Source: Candidatus Thiodictyon intracellulare
Lineage (GTDB): Bacteria; Pseudomonadota; Gammaproteobacteria; Chromatiales; Chromatiaceae
Direction of reading: 5' to 3'
Length of the DNA stretch: 6,169 bases
Assembly (NCBI GenBank): GCA_016292295.1
Contig: JADNEJ010000526.1
Coordinates: 1 to 6,169, forward strand
Below are positions 1-6,020 of this stretch, in pieces. Both the position numbers and the translations under genes were made by a program. The first letter of the stretch is position 1. Each line of letters starts with the position of its first letter. Under the pieces are notes generated by a model. That model saw only the letters and a program-made list of their open reading frames with translations. It did not search any database and had not been told where the DNA came from.

Positions 1-94
1 GCAGGTGCGCCTCCAGGGCCTCGGCATGCCCATAGGACAAGGCGCTGTGGCGGCTAGCGTTGGCGTGAATCTTGGTCCCGTCCAGGCAGATGCC
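1..94 (-). mobile_element. Fragment of an IS1182-type transposase gene, running off the left edge
   Basis: Read on the minus strand, this stretch encodes LDGTKIHANASRHSALSYGH followed by AEALEAHL, open to position 1. The DGTKI-ANASRH-A-SYG pattern is typical of IS1182-family DDE transposases, just before the variable middle part of the protein. Only about 30 residues lie inside the window. There is no transposase start codon here: the coding similarity begins abruptly at about 92-100, directly after the ACT-domain gene fragment, so this is an internal piece of a transposase joined to another gene rather than an IS end. No terminal inverted repeat or target-site duplication is visible at the join. 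The family call rests on motif recognition only; whether the element is complete to the left cannot be seen. Confidence 0.72.
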
Positions 95-372
95 GCACCG
101 CGATGTTCAGCACCAGGTGCTGGTACAGACCACCCTGGACCGGGCCCATGTGTACACGCAGCCCAAGCTGCGCGGCCACCGTAGCCAGGACCGACGCCAG
201 ATCCGCGCCGGGAGCCCCCTGAGACCATCAGCAGGATGGTGAAGTTACCGCCCAGGCGCAGCATGGACGCCTCCCTTAGGTTGTATCTCGCCTCGTAGAG
301 GACGCGGGTCACCCGGGCAACGATCTCGGGCCGGTCCTGGCCTACTAGGGTCAGCATATTCCAGTCGGTCAT
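93..372 (-). pseudogene. 5' part of a GcvR-like ACT-domain regulator, frameshifted and truncated
   Basis: The ATG at 372-370 has a good Shine-Dalgarno (GGAGAG, 379-384, six bases away). The product starts MTDWNMLTLVGQDRPEIVAR and continues with YNLREASMLRLGGNFTILLM, an N-terminal ACT domain of the glycine-cleavage-system regulator (GcvR) type; such proteins normally have two ACT domains and about 170-180 residues. At residue 52 the frame breaks in a run of five G (215-219). Dropping one G restores VSGAPGADLASVLATVAAQL and then HLVLNIAVR, which is expected family sequence linking to the second ACT domain. Similarity stops at residue 93 (position 93), where transposase sequence begins, so the second ACT domain is missing. 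Without correction the ATG frame stays open to the window edge by chance. A related ACT-domain regulator other than GcvR is possible. Confidence 0.75.
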
Positions 373-526
373 CAAAGTCTCTCCAGCCACCGGCCTTCAC
401 CCGGAAAAGGGCGCAGAGTTGCAAAGGTGCAGGGATTTACGCTTCGATGCACAGCGCTTCTCTGCCGGAACAAACGACCCTCACGGTAGCACACGAAATT
501 CACACATGGTGTCGGTCCATTGACGT
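373..526. other. Spacer between pgeF and the ACT-domain gene fragment
   Basis: This stretch has lower GC than its neighbours. I see no convincing gene and no clear terminator hairpin for the rluD-pgeF unit. It holds the Shine-Dalgarno of the ACT-domain gene (379-384) and presumably its promoter, but no -35/-10 pair stands out. A 19-codon minus-strand reading frame (481-540) overlaps the end of pgeF and is too short to support. Confidence 0.5.
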
Positions 527-1306
527 TCATCTGCGCTCATTTAACGCTAAATCAAATTCTTCGTCTTGGTCCGCTGGCTCACTCAACCAGATCAGGCTAG
601 CCATTCGCCCCGTCACGCCATCGCGGCGGAAGGAAAAAAAGCGCTCCGGGTCGGACCAGGTACAGTAACCGCCACCGAACACCCGCGTGACCCCCGCCTG
701 CCCAAGCCGGGCGCGCGCGAGGGCGTAGAGGTCGGCGAGCCACCGATCGCCCGCGCCGGGACGGAAGGCGGACGCGACGCCGGGGTCGACGGCGAGGAAG
801 GCGGCACGGACCTCCGGTCCCACCGCGAAGGCCGCGGGGCCGATCGCCGGGCCCAGCCACACCAGAAGGTCAGTGGGTACCTCGCCCAGAGCCTCCAGGG
901 TCCGTTCGATGACCCCCGCGGCCAGGCCGCGCCAGCCCGCATGGACCGCCGCCGCCGCACGACCCCGCCGGTCACAGATCAAGAGCGGCAGACAGTCAGC
1001 GGTCAGCACCGCACACACCGCCGCGGACCGCCGGGTAATGGCCGCGTCCGCCACCTCACCCGGCACCGCCGAGTGGCTCTGCGCCACCGCGCACCCGTGG
1101 ACCTGGGTCAGCCAGAGGGGCGCCGCCGGCAGGTCCAGGGCGGCGCGCACCAGGGCGCGGTTGCGCGCGACCCGGCGCGGTGCATCTCCCACGTGGTCGC
1201 CCAGATTGAGGCAGGCATAGGCCTCGGTGCTGACCCCGCCGCTGCGGGTGGTCGAACCGGCATGGACCCACGGGGGGGCCGGCCAGTCAGGTCGGATCAG
1301 TTCCAC
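527..1306 (-). CDS. pgeF: Peptidoglycan editing factor PgeF (YfiH/YlmD, multicopper-polyphenol-oxidase-like family)
   Basis: Family members are cytoplasmic zinc enzymes, described as purine nucleoside phosphorylase/adenosine deaminase-like and, in E. coli, as an editing factor that keeps L-serine out of the peptidoglycan stem. The family signatures are all present: LTQVHG (residues 66-71), LTADCLPLL (101-109), AVHAGWRGL (120-128), GPAIGP, and a C-terminal GGYCTWSDPERFFSFRRDG. The expected metal ligands H70, C105 and H122 are in place. I chose the GTG at 1306 because it gives 259 residues (E. coli YfiH has 243), matches the family N-terminus, and follows a strong Shine-Dalgarno. An open frame reaches an ATG at 1534, but that part lies inside rluD and resembles nothing. 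The gene overlaps the end of rluD by 20 bases, so translational coupling is likely. It is intact, including a run of seven G (1272-1278). Confidence 0.95.
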   Translation of the reverse strand: MELIRPDWPAPPWVHAGSTTRSGGVSTEAYACLNLGDHVGDAPRRVARNRALVRAALDLPAAPLWLTQVHGCAVAQSHSAVPGEVADAAITRRSAAVCAVLTADCLPLLICDRRGRAAAAVHAGWRGLAAGVIERTLEALGEVPTDLLVWLGPAIGPAAFAVGPEVRAAFLAVDPGVASAFRPGAGDRWLADLYALARARLGQAGVTRVFGGGYCTWSDPERFFSFRRDGVTGRMASLIWLSEPADQDEEFDLALNERR

Positions 1307-2267
1307 GCACCGCCTCCCGTCGGAAGAGTTCGAGCAGGGACTCCAGATCGGCCGCCATCGGTACCTCCCAGGCCATCGGGCGACCGGTCTCGGGGTGCCG
1401 AAGCCCCAAGCGGATGGCGTGCAGGGCGTGGCGCGTGAAGCCCTGGATGGCCGCGACCAGGGCCGGGTCGCACCCCTTGGGCGGGCGCGTCCGCCCCCCA
1501 TAGACCGGATCACCGACCAGGGGATGGCGCACATGGGTCAGATGCACCCGAATCTGATGGGTACGCCCGGTCGCCAACTCCACCCCCAGCAAACAGTGGC
1601 CCGGGTAGCGCTCCAACACCCGGTAGCGGGTCAGTGCCGCACGCCCATCCGGGACTACCGCCATGCGCGTACGCTGGGTCGGGTGCCGGCCGATGGGGAC
1701 TGCCACGGACCCGCCGCACGCGAGATCCCCGACCACCAGCGCCCGATACTCTCGGTGCACGCTACGCTCTTTGAGCTGGGACACCAGTGAGCAATGCGCC
1801 TGCAGGGTCTTGGCCACCACCAGCAGGCCGGTGGTGTCCTTGTCGAGCCGGTGCACGATGCCCGCCCGCGGCACGGCGGCCAGCTCAGGCGCATGGTGCA
1901 GCAGGGCGTTGAGCAGGGTGCCGTCCGGGTTGCCGGCGGCCGGATGGACCACGAGCCCCGCGGGCTTATCGATCACCAGCAGCGTTGCATCCTCGTAGAC
2001 GACCGCGAGCGGGATCGCCTGGGGTAGGTCGCGCCCGACGGCAGCCAATTCAGCGTCGAGCGCGACCGCCTCATGGCCCCAGACCCGCTCGCGGCAGCGG
2101 CGCGGCGTGCCGTCCACCAGCACCTGCCCGGCCTCGATCCATTGTTGGATGCGCCCGCGCGAGAACTCGGGCCAGGCCTGGGCCAGGGCCTGATCCAGAC
2201 GCTGGCCTGCGCTCGCGGCCGCGACTCGCAGTGCGCGCTGGACGCGGAACACCGGCCCGGCGCTCAT
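1287..2267 (-). CDS. rluD: 23S rRNA pseudouridine synthase RluD (positions 1911/1915/1917)
   Basis: RluD converts three uridines in helix 69 of 23S rRNA to pseudouridine and is important for ribosome assembly. The 326-residue product has the same length as E. coli RluD. It has an N-terminal S4 RNA-binding domain (about 20-80, with GQRLDQALAQAWPEFSRGRI) and an RsuA/RluA catalytic domain. VIDKPAGLVVHP (98-109), the catalytic loop GIVHRLDKDTTGL (136-148, catalytic D142), KEYRA-like REYRALV, and GRTHQIRVHL (234-243) are all present. The ATG at 2267 has only a weak ribosome site (a GGGG tract well upstream). It is divergent from bamD across 93 bases and overlaps pgeF downstream, the standard gammaproteobacterial arrangement. 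RluC or RluA are less likely given the S4 domain, the neighbours and the length. Confidence 0.95.
   Translation of the reverse strand: MSAGPVFRVQRALRVAAASAGQRLDQALAQAWPEFSRGRIQQWIEAGQVLVDGTPRRCRERVWGHEAVALDAELAAVGRDLPQAIPLAVVYEDATLLVIDKPAGLVVHPAAGNPDGTLLNALLHHAPELAAVPRAGIVHRLDKDTTGLLVVAKTLQAHCSLVSQLKERSVHREYRALVVGDLACGGSVAVPIGRHPTQRTRMAVVPDGRAALTRYRVLERYPGHCLLGVELATGRTHQIRVHLTHVRHPLVGDPVYGGRTRPPKGCDPALVAAIQGFTRHALHAIRLGLRHPETGRPMAWEVPMAADLESLLELFRREAVRGTDPT
1313..1318 (-). promoter_or_regulatory. Shine-Dalgarno that fixes the pgeF GTG start
   Basis: GGGAGG on the minus strand, six bases before the GTG at 1306 and inside the last codons of rluD. This supports the GTG start over the far-upstream ATG and suggests coupled translation. 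Confidence 0.75.
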
Positions 2268-2321
2268 CCCGCGTAGCCCCGGAAAACGCGAGCGCCGCCG
2301 GAACTCAACCAGGCCCCATCG

Positions 2322-2351
2322 GGTATACTCGCCATATTTAGAGACTGGTAA
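2322..2351 (-). promoter_or_regulatory. Candidate rluD-pgeF promoter
   Basis: Minus strand: -35-like TTACCA (2346-2351), an 18-base spacer, and -10-like TATACC (2322-2327), about 55 bases before the rluD ATG. It shares its core with the candidate bamD -10 on the other strand. Pattern match only. Confidence 0.35.
2324..2329 (+). promoter_or_regulatory. Candidate bamD -10 box
   Basis: TATACT on the plus strand, 31 bases before the bamD ATG, which would give a short leader of about 24 bases. The -35 region (around 2301-2307, GAACTC) is poor. The core GTATAC is palindromic and may serve both divergent genes. Confidence 0.45.
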
Positions 2352-2360
2352 ACACCTGAC

Positions 2361-3206
2361 ATGAGCCGCACCCTAACACGACTGGCCACGCTGCTGCTGA
2401 TTGCATTGCTGATTGGGACCTCGATCAGCGCCTGCTCGATGTTCAAGGGCAAGGAGTACGACGAGACCGAAGGCTGGAACGCTTCCAAGCTCTACGCCAC
2501 CGCCGCCTCCGAGATGGATTCGGGCAGCTACAAGAAGGCGATCGAGTTGTACGAAAAGCTCGAGGCGCGTTACCCCTTCGGCCGCTACGCCATGCAAGGC
2601 CAGCTCGATATCGCCTATGCCAACTACAAGGCCGAGGAACCGGAGGCCGCCATCGCCGCGGCCGACCGCTTCATTAAACTCTACCCCCAAAATCCCTTCG
2701 TTGACTATGCTTATTTCCTTAAGGGAATCGTCAATTACAACCGCAGCGTCGGCTTCCTGGACCGCTACGTCCCCACTGACCCGTCCCAGCGCGACCCCGG
2801 CTCCGCGCTCGACGCCTTTGTCGACTTTTCCGAGCTGATCAAGCGCTTCCCCGACAGCAAGTACACCCCCGATAGCCGCCAGCGCATGGTCTATCTGCGC
2901 AATAATCTGGCTAAAAACGAGGTCAACGTGGCCCGCTACTACATGAAGCGTCAGGCCTACGTGGCGGCGGTCAACCGCGCCAACTATGTCATTGAATACT
3001 TCCAGCGCACCAGTGCGGTGAAGGAAGCACTCGAGGTCCTGGTTGCTGCCTACAAGGCGCTGGGGGAGGAAAAACTCGCCGCTGACGCCCAGCGGGTTCT
3101 GGACGTCAATCGCAAGGCTGGGCGCTTCATCTCCAACGAACCGGCCCCGGCCGAGATCGGTGTGACCCGCAAGCTCTGGGACTATATCGGACTCGACAAA
3201 AATTAG
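2361..3206 (+). CDS. bamD: Outer membrane protein assembly factor BamD (ComL/YfiO), lipoprotein
   Basis: BamD is the essential periplasm-facing lipoprotein of the BAM complex, which folds beta-barrel proteins into the outer membrane with BamA. The 281-residue product has a lipoprotein signal peptide: charged N-terminus, hydrophobic LATLLLIALLIGTSI, then lipobox ISAC with the lipidated cysteine at residue 25. The mature part is helical and TPR-rich. It includes the family motifs YPFGRYAMQGQLDIAYANYK (71-90) and YPQNPFVDYAYFLKGIVNYN (108-127), followed by SVGFLDRYVPTDPSQRD and YYMKRQAYVAAVNRANYVIE. It is somewhat longer than E. coli BamD (245), the excess lying mainly at the C-terminus (after about 245). 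The start is supported by the signal peptide; the Shine-Dalgarno is weak. It is divergent from rluD, as in related genomes, and convergent with glnB. Confidence 0.96.
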   Translation: MSRTLTRLATLLLIALLIGTSISACSMFKGKEYDETEGWNASKLYATAASEMDSGSYKKAIELYEKLEARYPFGRYAMQGQLDIAYANYKAEEPEAAIAAADRFIKLYPQNPFVDYAYFLKGIVNYNRSVGFLDRYVPTDPSQRDPGSALDAFVDFSELIKRFPDSKYTPDSRQRMVYLRNNLAKNEVNVARYYMKRQAYVAAVNRANYVIEYFQRTSAVKEALEVLVAAYKALGEEKLAADAQRVLDVNRKAGRFISNEPAPAEIGVTRKLWDYIGLDKN

Positions 3207-3284
3207 CTCGCGGGAGAGGTGCGCCCGCGCGCATCGGCTAGCTAACGGAAGGCTGCCCCAGGGGGGAAACCGGTCGGGGCCGCC

Positions 3285-3641
<357 letters not shown>

Positions 3642-3662
3642 TCAGAACTGGTAAAGCCTGTG

Positions 3663-3668
3663 AGTATA
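3663..3668 (-). promoter_or_regulatory. glnB -10 box
   Basis: A perfect TATACT on the minus strand, about 40 bases before the glnB ATG (leader about 32 bases). No good -35 hexamer lies 16-18 bases upstream (T-rich GTTTTT-like sequence), so an activator may be needed. No clear sigma-54 or NtrC site is seen. Confidence 0.5.
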
Positions 3669-3684
3669 GTTTCCGGCACCGGAG

Positions 3685-3729
3685 AAAAACAGACTGCGCG
3701 TGCGCCGCGACCCCGGAGCACCGCACACG
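3685..3729 (-). terminator. Weak candidate terminator after the carbonic anhydrase gene
   Basis: On the minus strand, 14 bases after the TGA, CGTGTGCG (3722-3729) can pair with CGCACGCG (3697-3704) across a 17-base loop, with one G-U pair. A run of five T follows (3685-3689), but with a seven-base gap. The long loop and the gap make this uncertain. Confidence 0.3.
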
Positions 3730-3742
3730 AGCCGCGCGTCCC

Positions 3743-4534
3743 TCAGTGCGGCAACGAGGCGAAGACCGGACGGCCGTTGAGCGGCTGCGCCAGGCGGGCA
3801 TTGCCCCCCGGTCGCCTGCGCGATGCACCCGATCAGCTCGGGCGACAACTCCACCGGTGTGGCGAGGATGAACCAGGTGACCGGCTCGCTGCAGAGCGGG
3901 TTGGCGAGCGACCCCGTGTAGCGGTAATAGCCCTTCTCAGGCGAGAACAACAGCAGTGGATTGATGTCTACCTGCCGGTAGTTCACCAGCTCCCCCGCCA
4001 TCAGCGACAGGCGCTCGGCGATGCGCACCAGGGTGCTGTGTTGGGGTGCGGCCCGGGCTGGATCGAGACCACCACGACCGCGCGCCGGCCATCCGGATCA
4101 CGGTGCACCAGATGGATCTCCGCCGCCGCCACCACCCCATTGATCAGGGTCTCCCCGGGGGCATGCACATGCAGTGCAGCCAGGTCGTAGGTCAGGCCGC
4201 CGACGCGCAGTTCACCCCCGGGCTGGACCAGCACATTGACGCCGCGACCGTCGTTGACCGCGCCCAAGGGTTGGGAGCGATACCGCGGCTGGAGCGGTTC
4301 ATAAGGGATCGGCTGGACCATGCGAATGTCGATCGGTGACTGCTGCTGACGCGTGCGGCAGGCCGCGAAGTCCGGCGACAGGTCCGCCCACTGGGCCGAC
4401 CCGGTCGCGCCCTGATAGGACCAGGCGGTCGCGGCTGACGAGGCGGCTAGGGCCCCGAGCGCCGCCAGCGTGAGGGCGAGCAACAGGGGTCCCAGGGACA
4501 GGCCGGCAAGATGGACGTATGACCGGGTCAGCAT
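3743..4534 (-). pseudogene. Alpha-type carbonic anhydrase, secreted; two frameshifts and altered active site
   Basis: The family hydrates CO2 in the periplasm. Start: ATG at 4534, one base after the previous gene's TGA, then a signal peptide (hydrophobic LSLGPLLLALTLAALGALAA, ending near residue 37). Family features: QQQSPIDI (63-70), zinc ligands H122 and H124 (LHVHAPGE) and H141 (AEIHLVH), GSL-NP-C-SE-VTW (207-220), and cysteines C59 and C214 placed for the usual disulfide. Frame breaks: a doubled AC (4038-4041) after residue 165, and an extra G in a run of six (3804-3809). Without these three bases one frame of 262 residues ends in NGRPVFASLPH at the TGA, a normal family length and tail. 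Substitutions against human CA II: proton-shuttle His64 is Arg (R97), Thr199 is Ala (A210), Thr200 is Asn, His107 is Thr. Even a repaired protein may be a poor enzyme. Confidence 0.85.
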
Positions 4535-4535
4535 G

Positions 4536-4765
4536 TCAGGCCGCGATCAGCAGCAGGCAGTGACGCACGTCCTCAATGGTTGCGTCACGCAGCGGTTGCG
4601 TCACGCAGCAGATGGCGCATCCTGGGCGCCGGGGTCAGGTCCCGGATGATTGCCGACAGGATCCGGCGCATGACGGACGATCAGGGTTTGCTGCTCTTCG
4701 GTCAGGGGCTCGCTCCGCACGGCGGACCCTGCGACTGCTGTCCGGTCGGGGACTGGTTCGATCAT
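4536..4765 (-). pseudogene. Small gene of unknown function upstream of the carbonic anhydrase, frameshifted
   Basis: I do not recognise the family. The ATG at 4765 has GAGGA six bases upstream. The frame begins MIEPVPDRTAVAGSAVRSEP then LTEEQQTLIVR, and as written stops at 4601 after 54 residues, the last part being low-complexity Pro/Gly/Ala. An adjacent frame reads much more like protein: MRRILSAIIRDLTPAPRMRH. Removing one base near 4680 and one copy of the 16-bp duplication (4578-4609) gives a 70-residue product ending RDATIEDVRHCLLLIAA. Its stop is then one base from the carbonic anhydrase ATG, which strongly suggests an original operon. No signal peptide or membrane segment is seen in the restored protein. 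The repaired frame is inference; an unbroken 54-residue product is the alternative. Confidence 0.5.
4578..4609. repeat. Perfect 16-bp tandem duplication
   Basis: Two exact adjacent copies of GGTTGCGTCACGCAGC (4578-4593 and 4594-4609). It lies inside the small gene, and its length shifts the frame. Collapsing it to one copy joins RHLLRDAT to IEDVRHCLLLIAA. Confidence 0.97.
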
Positions 4766-4771
4766 GTGCAT

Positions 4772-4776
4772 TCCTC
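4772..4776 (-). promoter_or_regulatory. Shine-Dalgarno deciding the start of the small gene
   Basis: GAGGA on the minus strand abuts a first ATG (4771), too close to use, and sits six bases from a second in-frame ATG (4765). The second is therefore the likely start. Confidence 0.6.
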
Positions 4777-4783
4777 AAAACTC

Positions 4784-4810
4784 AAAAGTGGTGGGGCGCG
4801 CAACCGCCCC
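4784..4810 (-). terminator. Terminator-like hairpin at the end of the glycine-rich gene
   Basis: On the minus strand, GGGGCG (4805-4810) and CGCCCC (4793-4798) form a six-pair GC stem with a six-base loop, then ACCAC and four T (4784-4787). It overlaps the last codons of the glycine-rich gene and lies just before the small gene. The T tract is short, so this is a moderate candidate. Confidence 0.4.
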
Positions 4811-4889
4811 GTCTGACCACAATCAATTGCGCCCAGCCCGACAGGGTAGGGATTGGTATGCCCGACGCCGGCGGCGCGAACGCATAGCG

Positions 4890-4935
4890 GTACAGCGTAT
4901 TGGCCGCGGTGGGTACAGCGTATTGGCCGCGGTGG
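4890..4935. repeat. Perfect 23-bp tandem duplication
   Basis: Two exact adjacent copies (4890-4912 and 4913-4935), each beginning GTACAGCGTATTGGCC and ending GCGGTGG. It breaks the glycine-rich gene directly after its TIG/IPT domain. With one copy removed, TTAANTLY reads on into RYAFAPPASGIPIPTLSGW. Confidence 0.97.
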
Positions 4936-5165
4936 TCCCACCAGGTGTCGTTACCATAACGCTCACCACCTGGCCCCCCGCGTGCGCCCCGGTGGTACAG
5001 GTCAGCGTGGTCATGGACGTGACGATCACCGGGGTACAGGGCGTACCGCCGAGCGTCACCGCCGTCGCACCGGTCAGGTCCGTCCCGGTGATGGTTACGA
5101 GTTGTCCGCCCGCCGTCGGACCCGCGACCAGGTTGATGCCCGTTACCGTGGGCGCCGGCATCGTC

Positions 5166-5208
5166 AGCGTGAGGGTAACTGACGGAGCGTGAGGGTAACT
5201 GACGGAGC
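5166..5208. repeat. Perfect 20-bp tandem duplication
   Basis: Two copies of CGTGAGGGTAACTGACGGAG (5168-5187 and 5188-5207), with the period extending to 5166-5208. It breaks the frame between the glycine-rich region and the TIG/IPT domain. With one copy removed, EAPSVTLTL joins TMPAPTVTGI. Confidence 0.97.
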
Positions 5209-6020
5209 TTCAGCGGACACCACCGCGGCGGCGCCCGCGGGCACGAAGCTGCTGCTGCCGTAGGGGACGCCGCCGTTGCCGGCGGCGCTCCAGCCACCGC
5301 CACCGGCATCATAGCCGCTGTCGTCGCCGCCGTTCAGACTTCTGGGGGGCGGTGCTTTGCCCAGCGCCCGCACCCTCGTTGCCACCGAAACCGCCGCCGT
5401 CGGAGTAGGCGGCCTCATGGCTACCGTTGGCACCCGCGCTCTTACCGGCACCACCCAGTTCACCTAAAAGAGAGACTACTAGCTTCATCGCGCGAGCCGT
5501 TGCCCCCTACCGCGATGTAGAGGGTCTGACCGGGCGTGAAGCCACTCAGGCTGCCCGTGATCTTCGCCCCAGAACCTCCATCTGCACTGAAGTTTCCGGG
5601 TTCTGAAACCCGCGCAGGGCCAAACACTTTGGGTCGGGAGTTTTCGTAGGGGTTTGCGTGGATCTCAGCAAACCTCTCGAAAATCCCCCCACCGCTACCC
5701 CCCCGCTCCTCCGGTGCCCCCCTGGAAAAGCCGGAAACTTCGAAACTTCAGCAGCTGTAGAACCTCCACCTTTACCCTTGCCAGGTGCTCCATTTCCACC
5801 CTTTACTACATAATTCAGCGTGGTCACGCCCAGGTCCACGGTACAGGTGTAAAGCCCGTGCGTAGTCTCGCTGAAGACCGAGCAGTTTGCGGCGAGCGCG
5901 GATTGCGCGCCCGCCAACTCCCAGTGTAAGGATCGAAAACAGCGTATCGAGCTAGCCCAGCCGTCGCGACCGCGGCTGCGGCCGCTCCAGTGCTTGGTTG
6001 GGTGGACAGAAGGCAAACAT

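Larger units (their letters stand above)
4782..6020 (-). pseudogene. Secreted glycine-rich protein with TIG/IPT domain and degenerate IPTL-CTERM tail; multiply broken
   Basis: The ATG at 6020 follows AGGAG. A basic stretch and hydrophobic LFSILTLGVGGAQSALA form a signal peptide, interrupted by amber codon 23 (5952-5954). Then come ANCSVFSETTHGLYTCTVDL, glycine-rich sequence (KGGNGAPGKGKGGG; GTGGAGGSGGG; GGGFGGN; DAGGGGWSAAGNGG), GFTPGQTLYIAVGGNG, a TIG/IPT domain (PTVTGINLVAGPTAGGQLVT to VTTPGG, about 5158-4930), and IPTLSGWAQL near the end. Frame is lost by extra bases in runs at 5910-5912, 5717-5722, 5698-5704, 5466-5469 and 5344-5349, plus tandem duplications of 20 bp (5166) and 23 bp (4890). 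Removing all of them (48 bases) gives 397 codons including the stop. The tail has only LIVV between the motif and RRGG, not a full membrane helix. Family knowledge: such proteins are exported and membrane-sorted; the exact role is unknown. Confidence 0.75.

Noticed and set aside
481..540. 19-codon minus-strand frame overlapping the pgeF stop (MSADERQWTDTMCEFRVLP)
   Set aside because: Too short, with no recognisable similarity; its overlap with pgeF may be chance.
447..668. Plus-strand open frame of 73 residues
   Set aside because: It overlaps the 3' end of pgeF in antisense and has no ribosome site or recognisable features.
566..1438. Long plus-strand open frame (290 residues)
   Set aside because: It is antisense to pgeF and the end of rluD, Arg/Gly/Pro-rich and without motifs: a shadow of GC-rich coding sequence.
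1307..1534. N-terminal extension of PgeF to an upstream ATG
   Set aside because: It lies wholly inside rluD, matches nothing, and the GTG at 1306 has a proper Shine-Dalgarno.
3209..3229. Hairpin after bamD (CGCGGG / CCCGCG, nine-base loop)
   Set aside because: There is no T tract on either side and stems of this size are common in GC-rich DNA, so it is not called a terminator.
3743..4534. Programmed frameshifting or phase variation in the carbonic anhydrase
   Set aside because: There is no slippery heptamer with downstream structure at the AC doubling, and two breaks in different contexts fit decay or error better. The G-run alone could vary, but only the last 20 or so residues would change.
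4853..5192. Overlapping plus-strand frames of 109 and 142 residues
   Set aside because: They are antisense to the clear TIG/IPT domain on the minus strand, with no motifs of their own.
4578..5208. Repeats considered as a CRISPR or variable-number array
   Set aside because: The three repeats have unrelated sequences, two copies each and no spacers.
5654..5929. Plus-strand open frame of 91 residues
   Set aside because: It is antisense to the glycine-rich gene and has the composition expected of a shadow frame.
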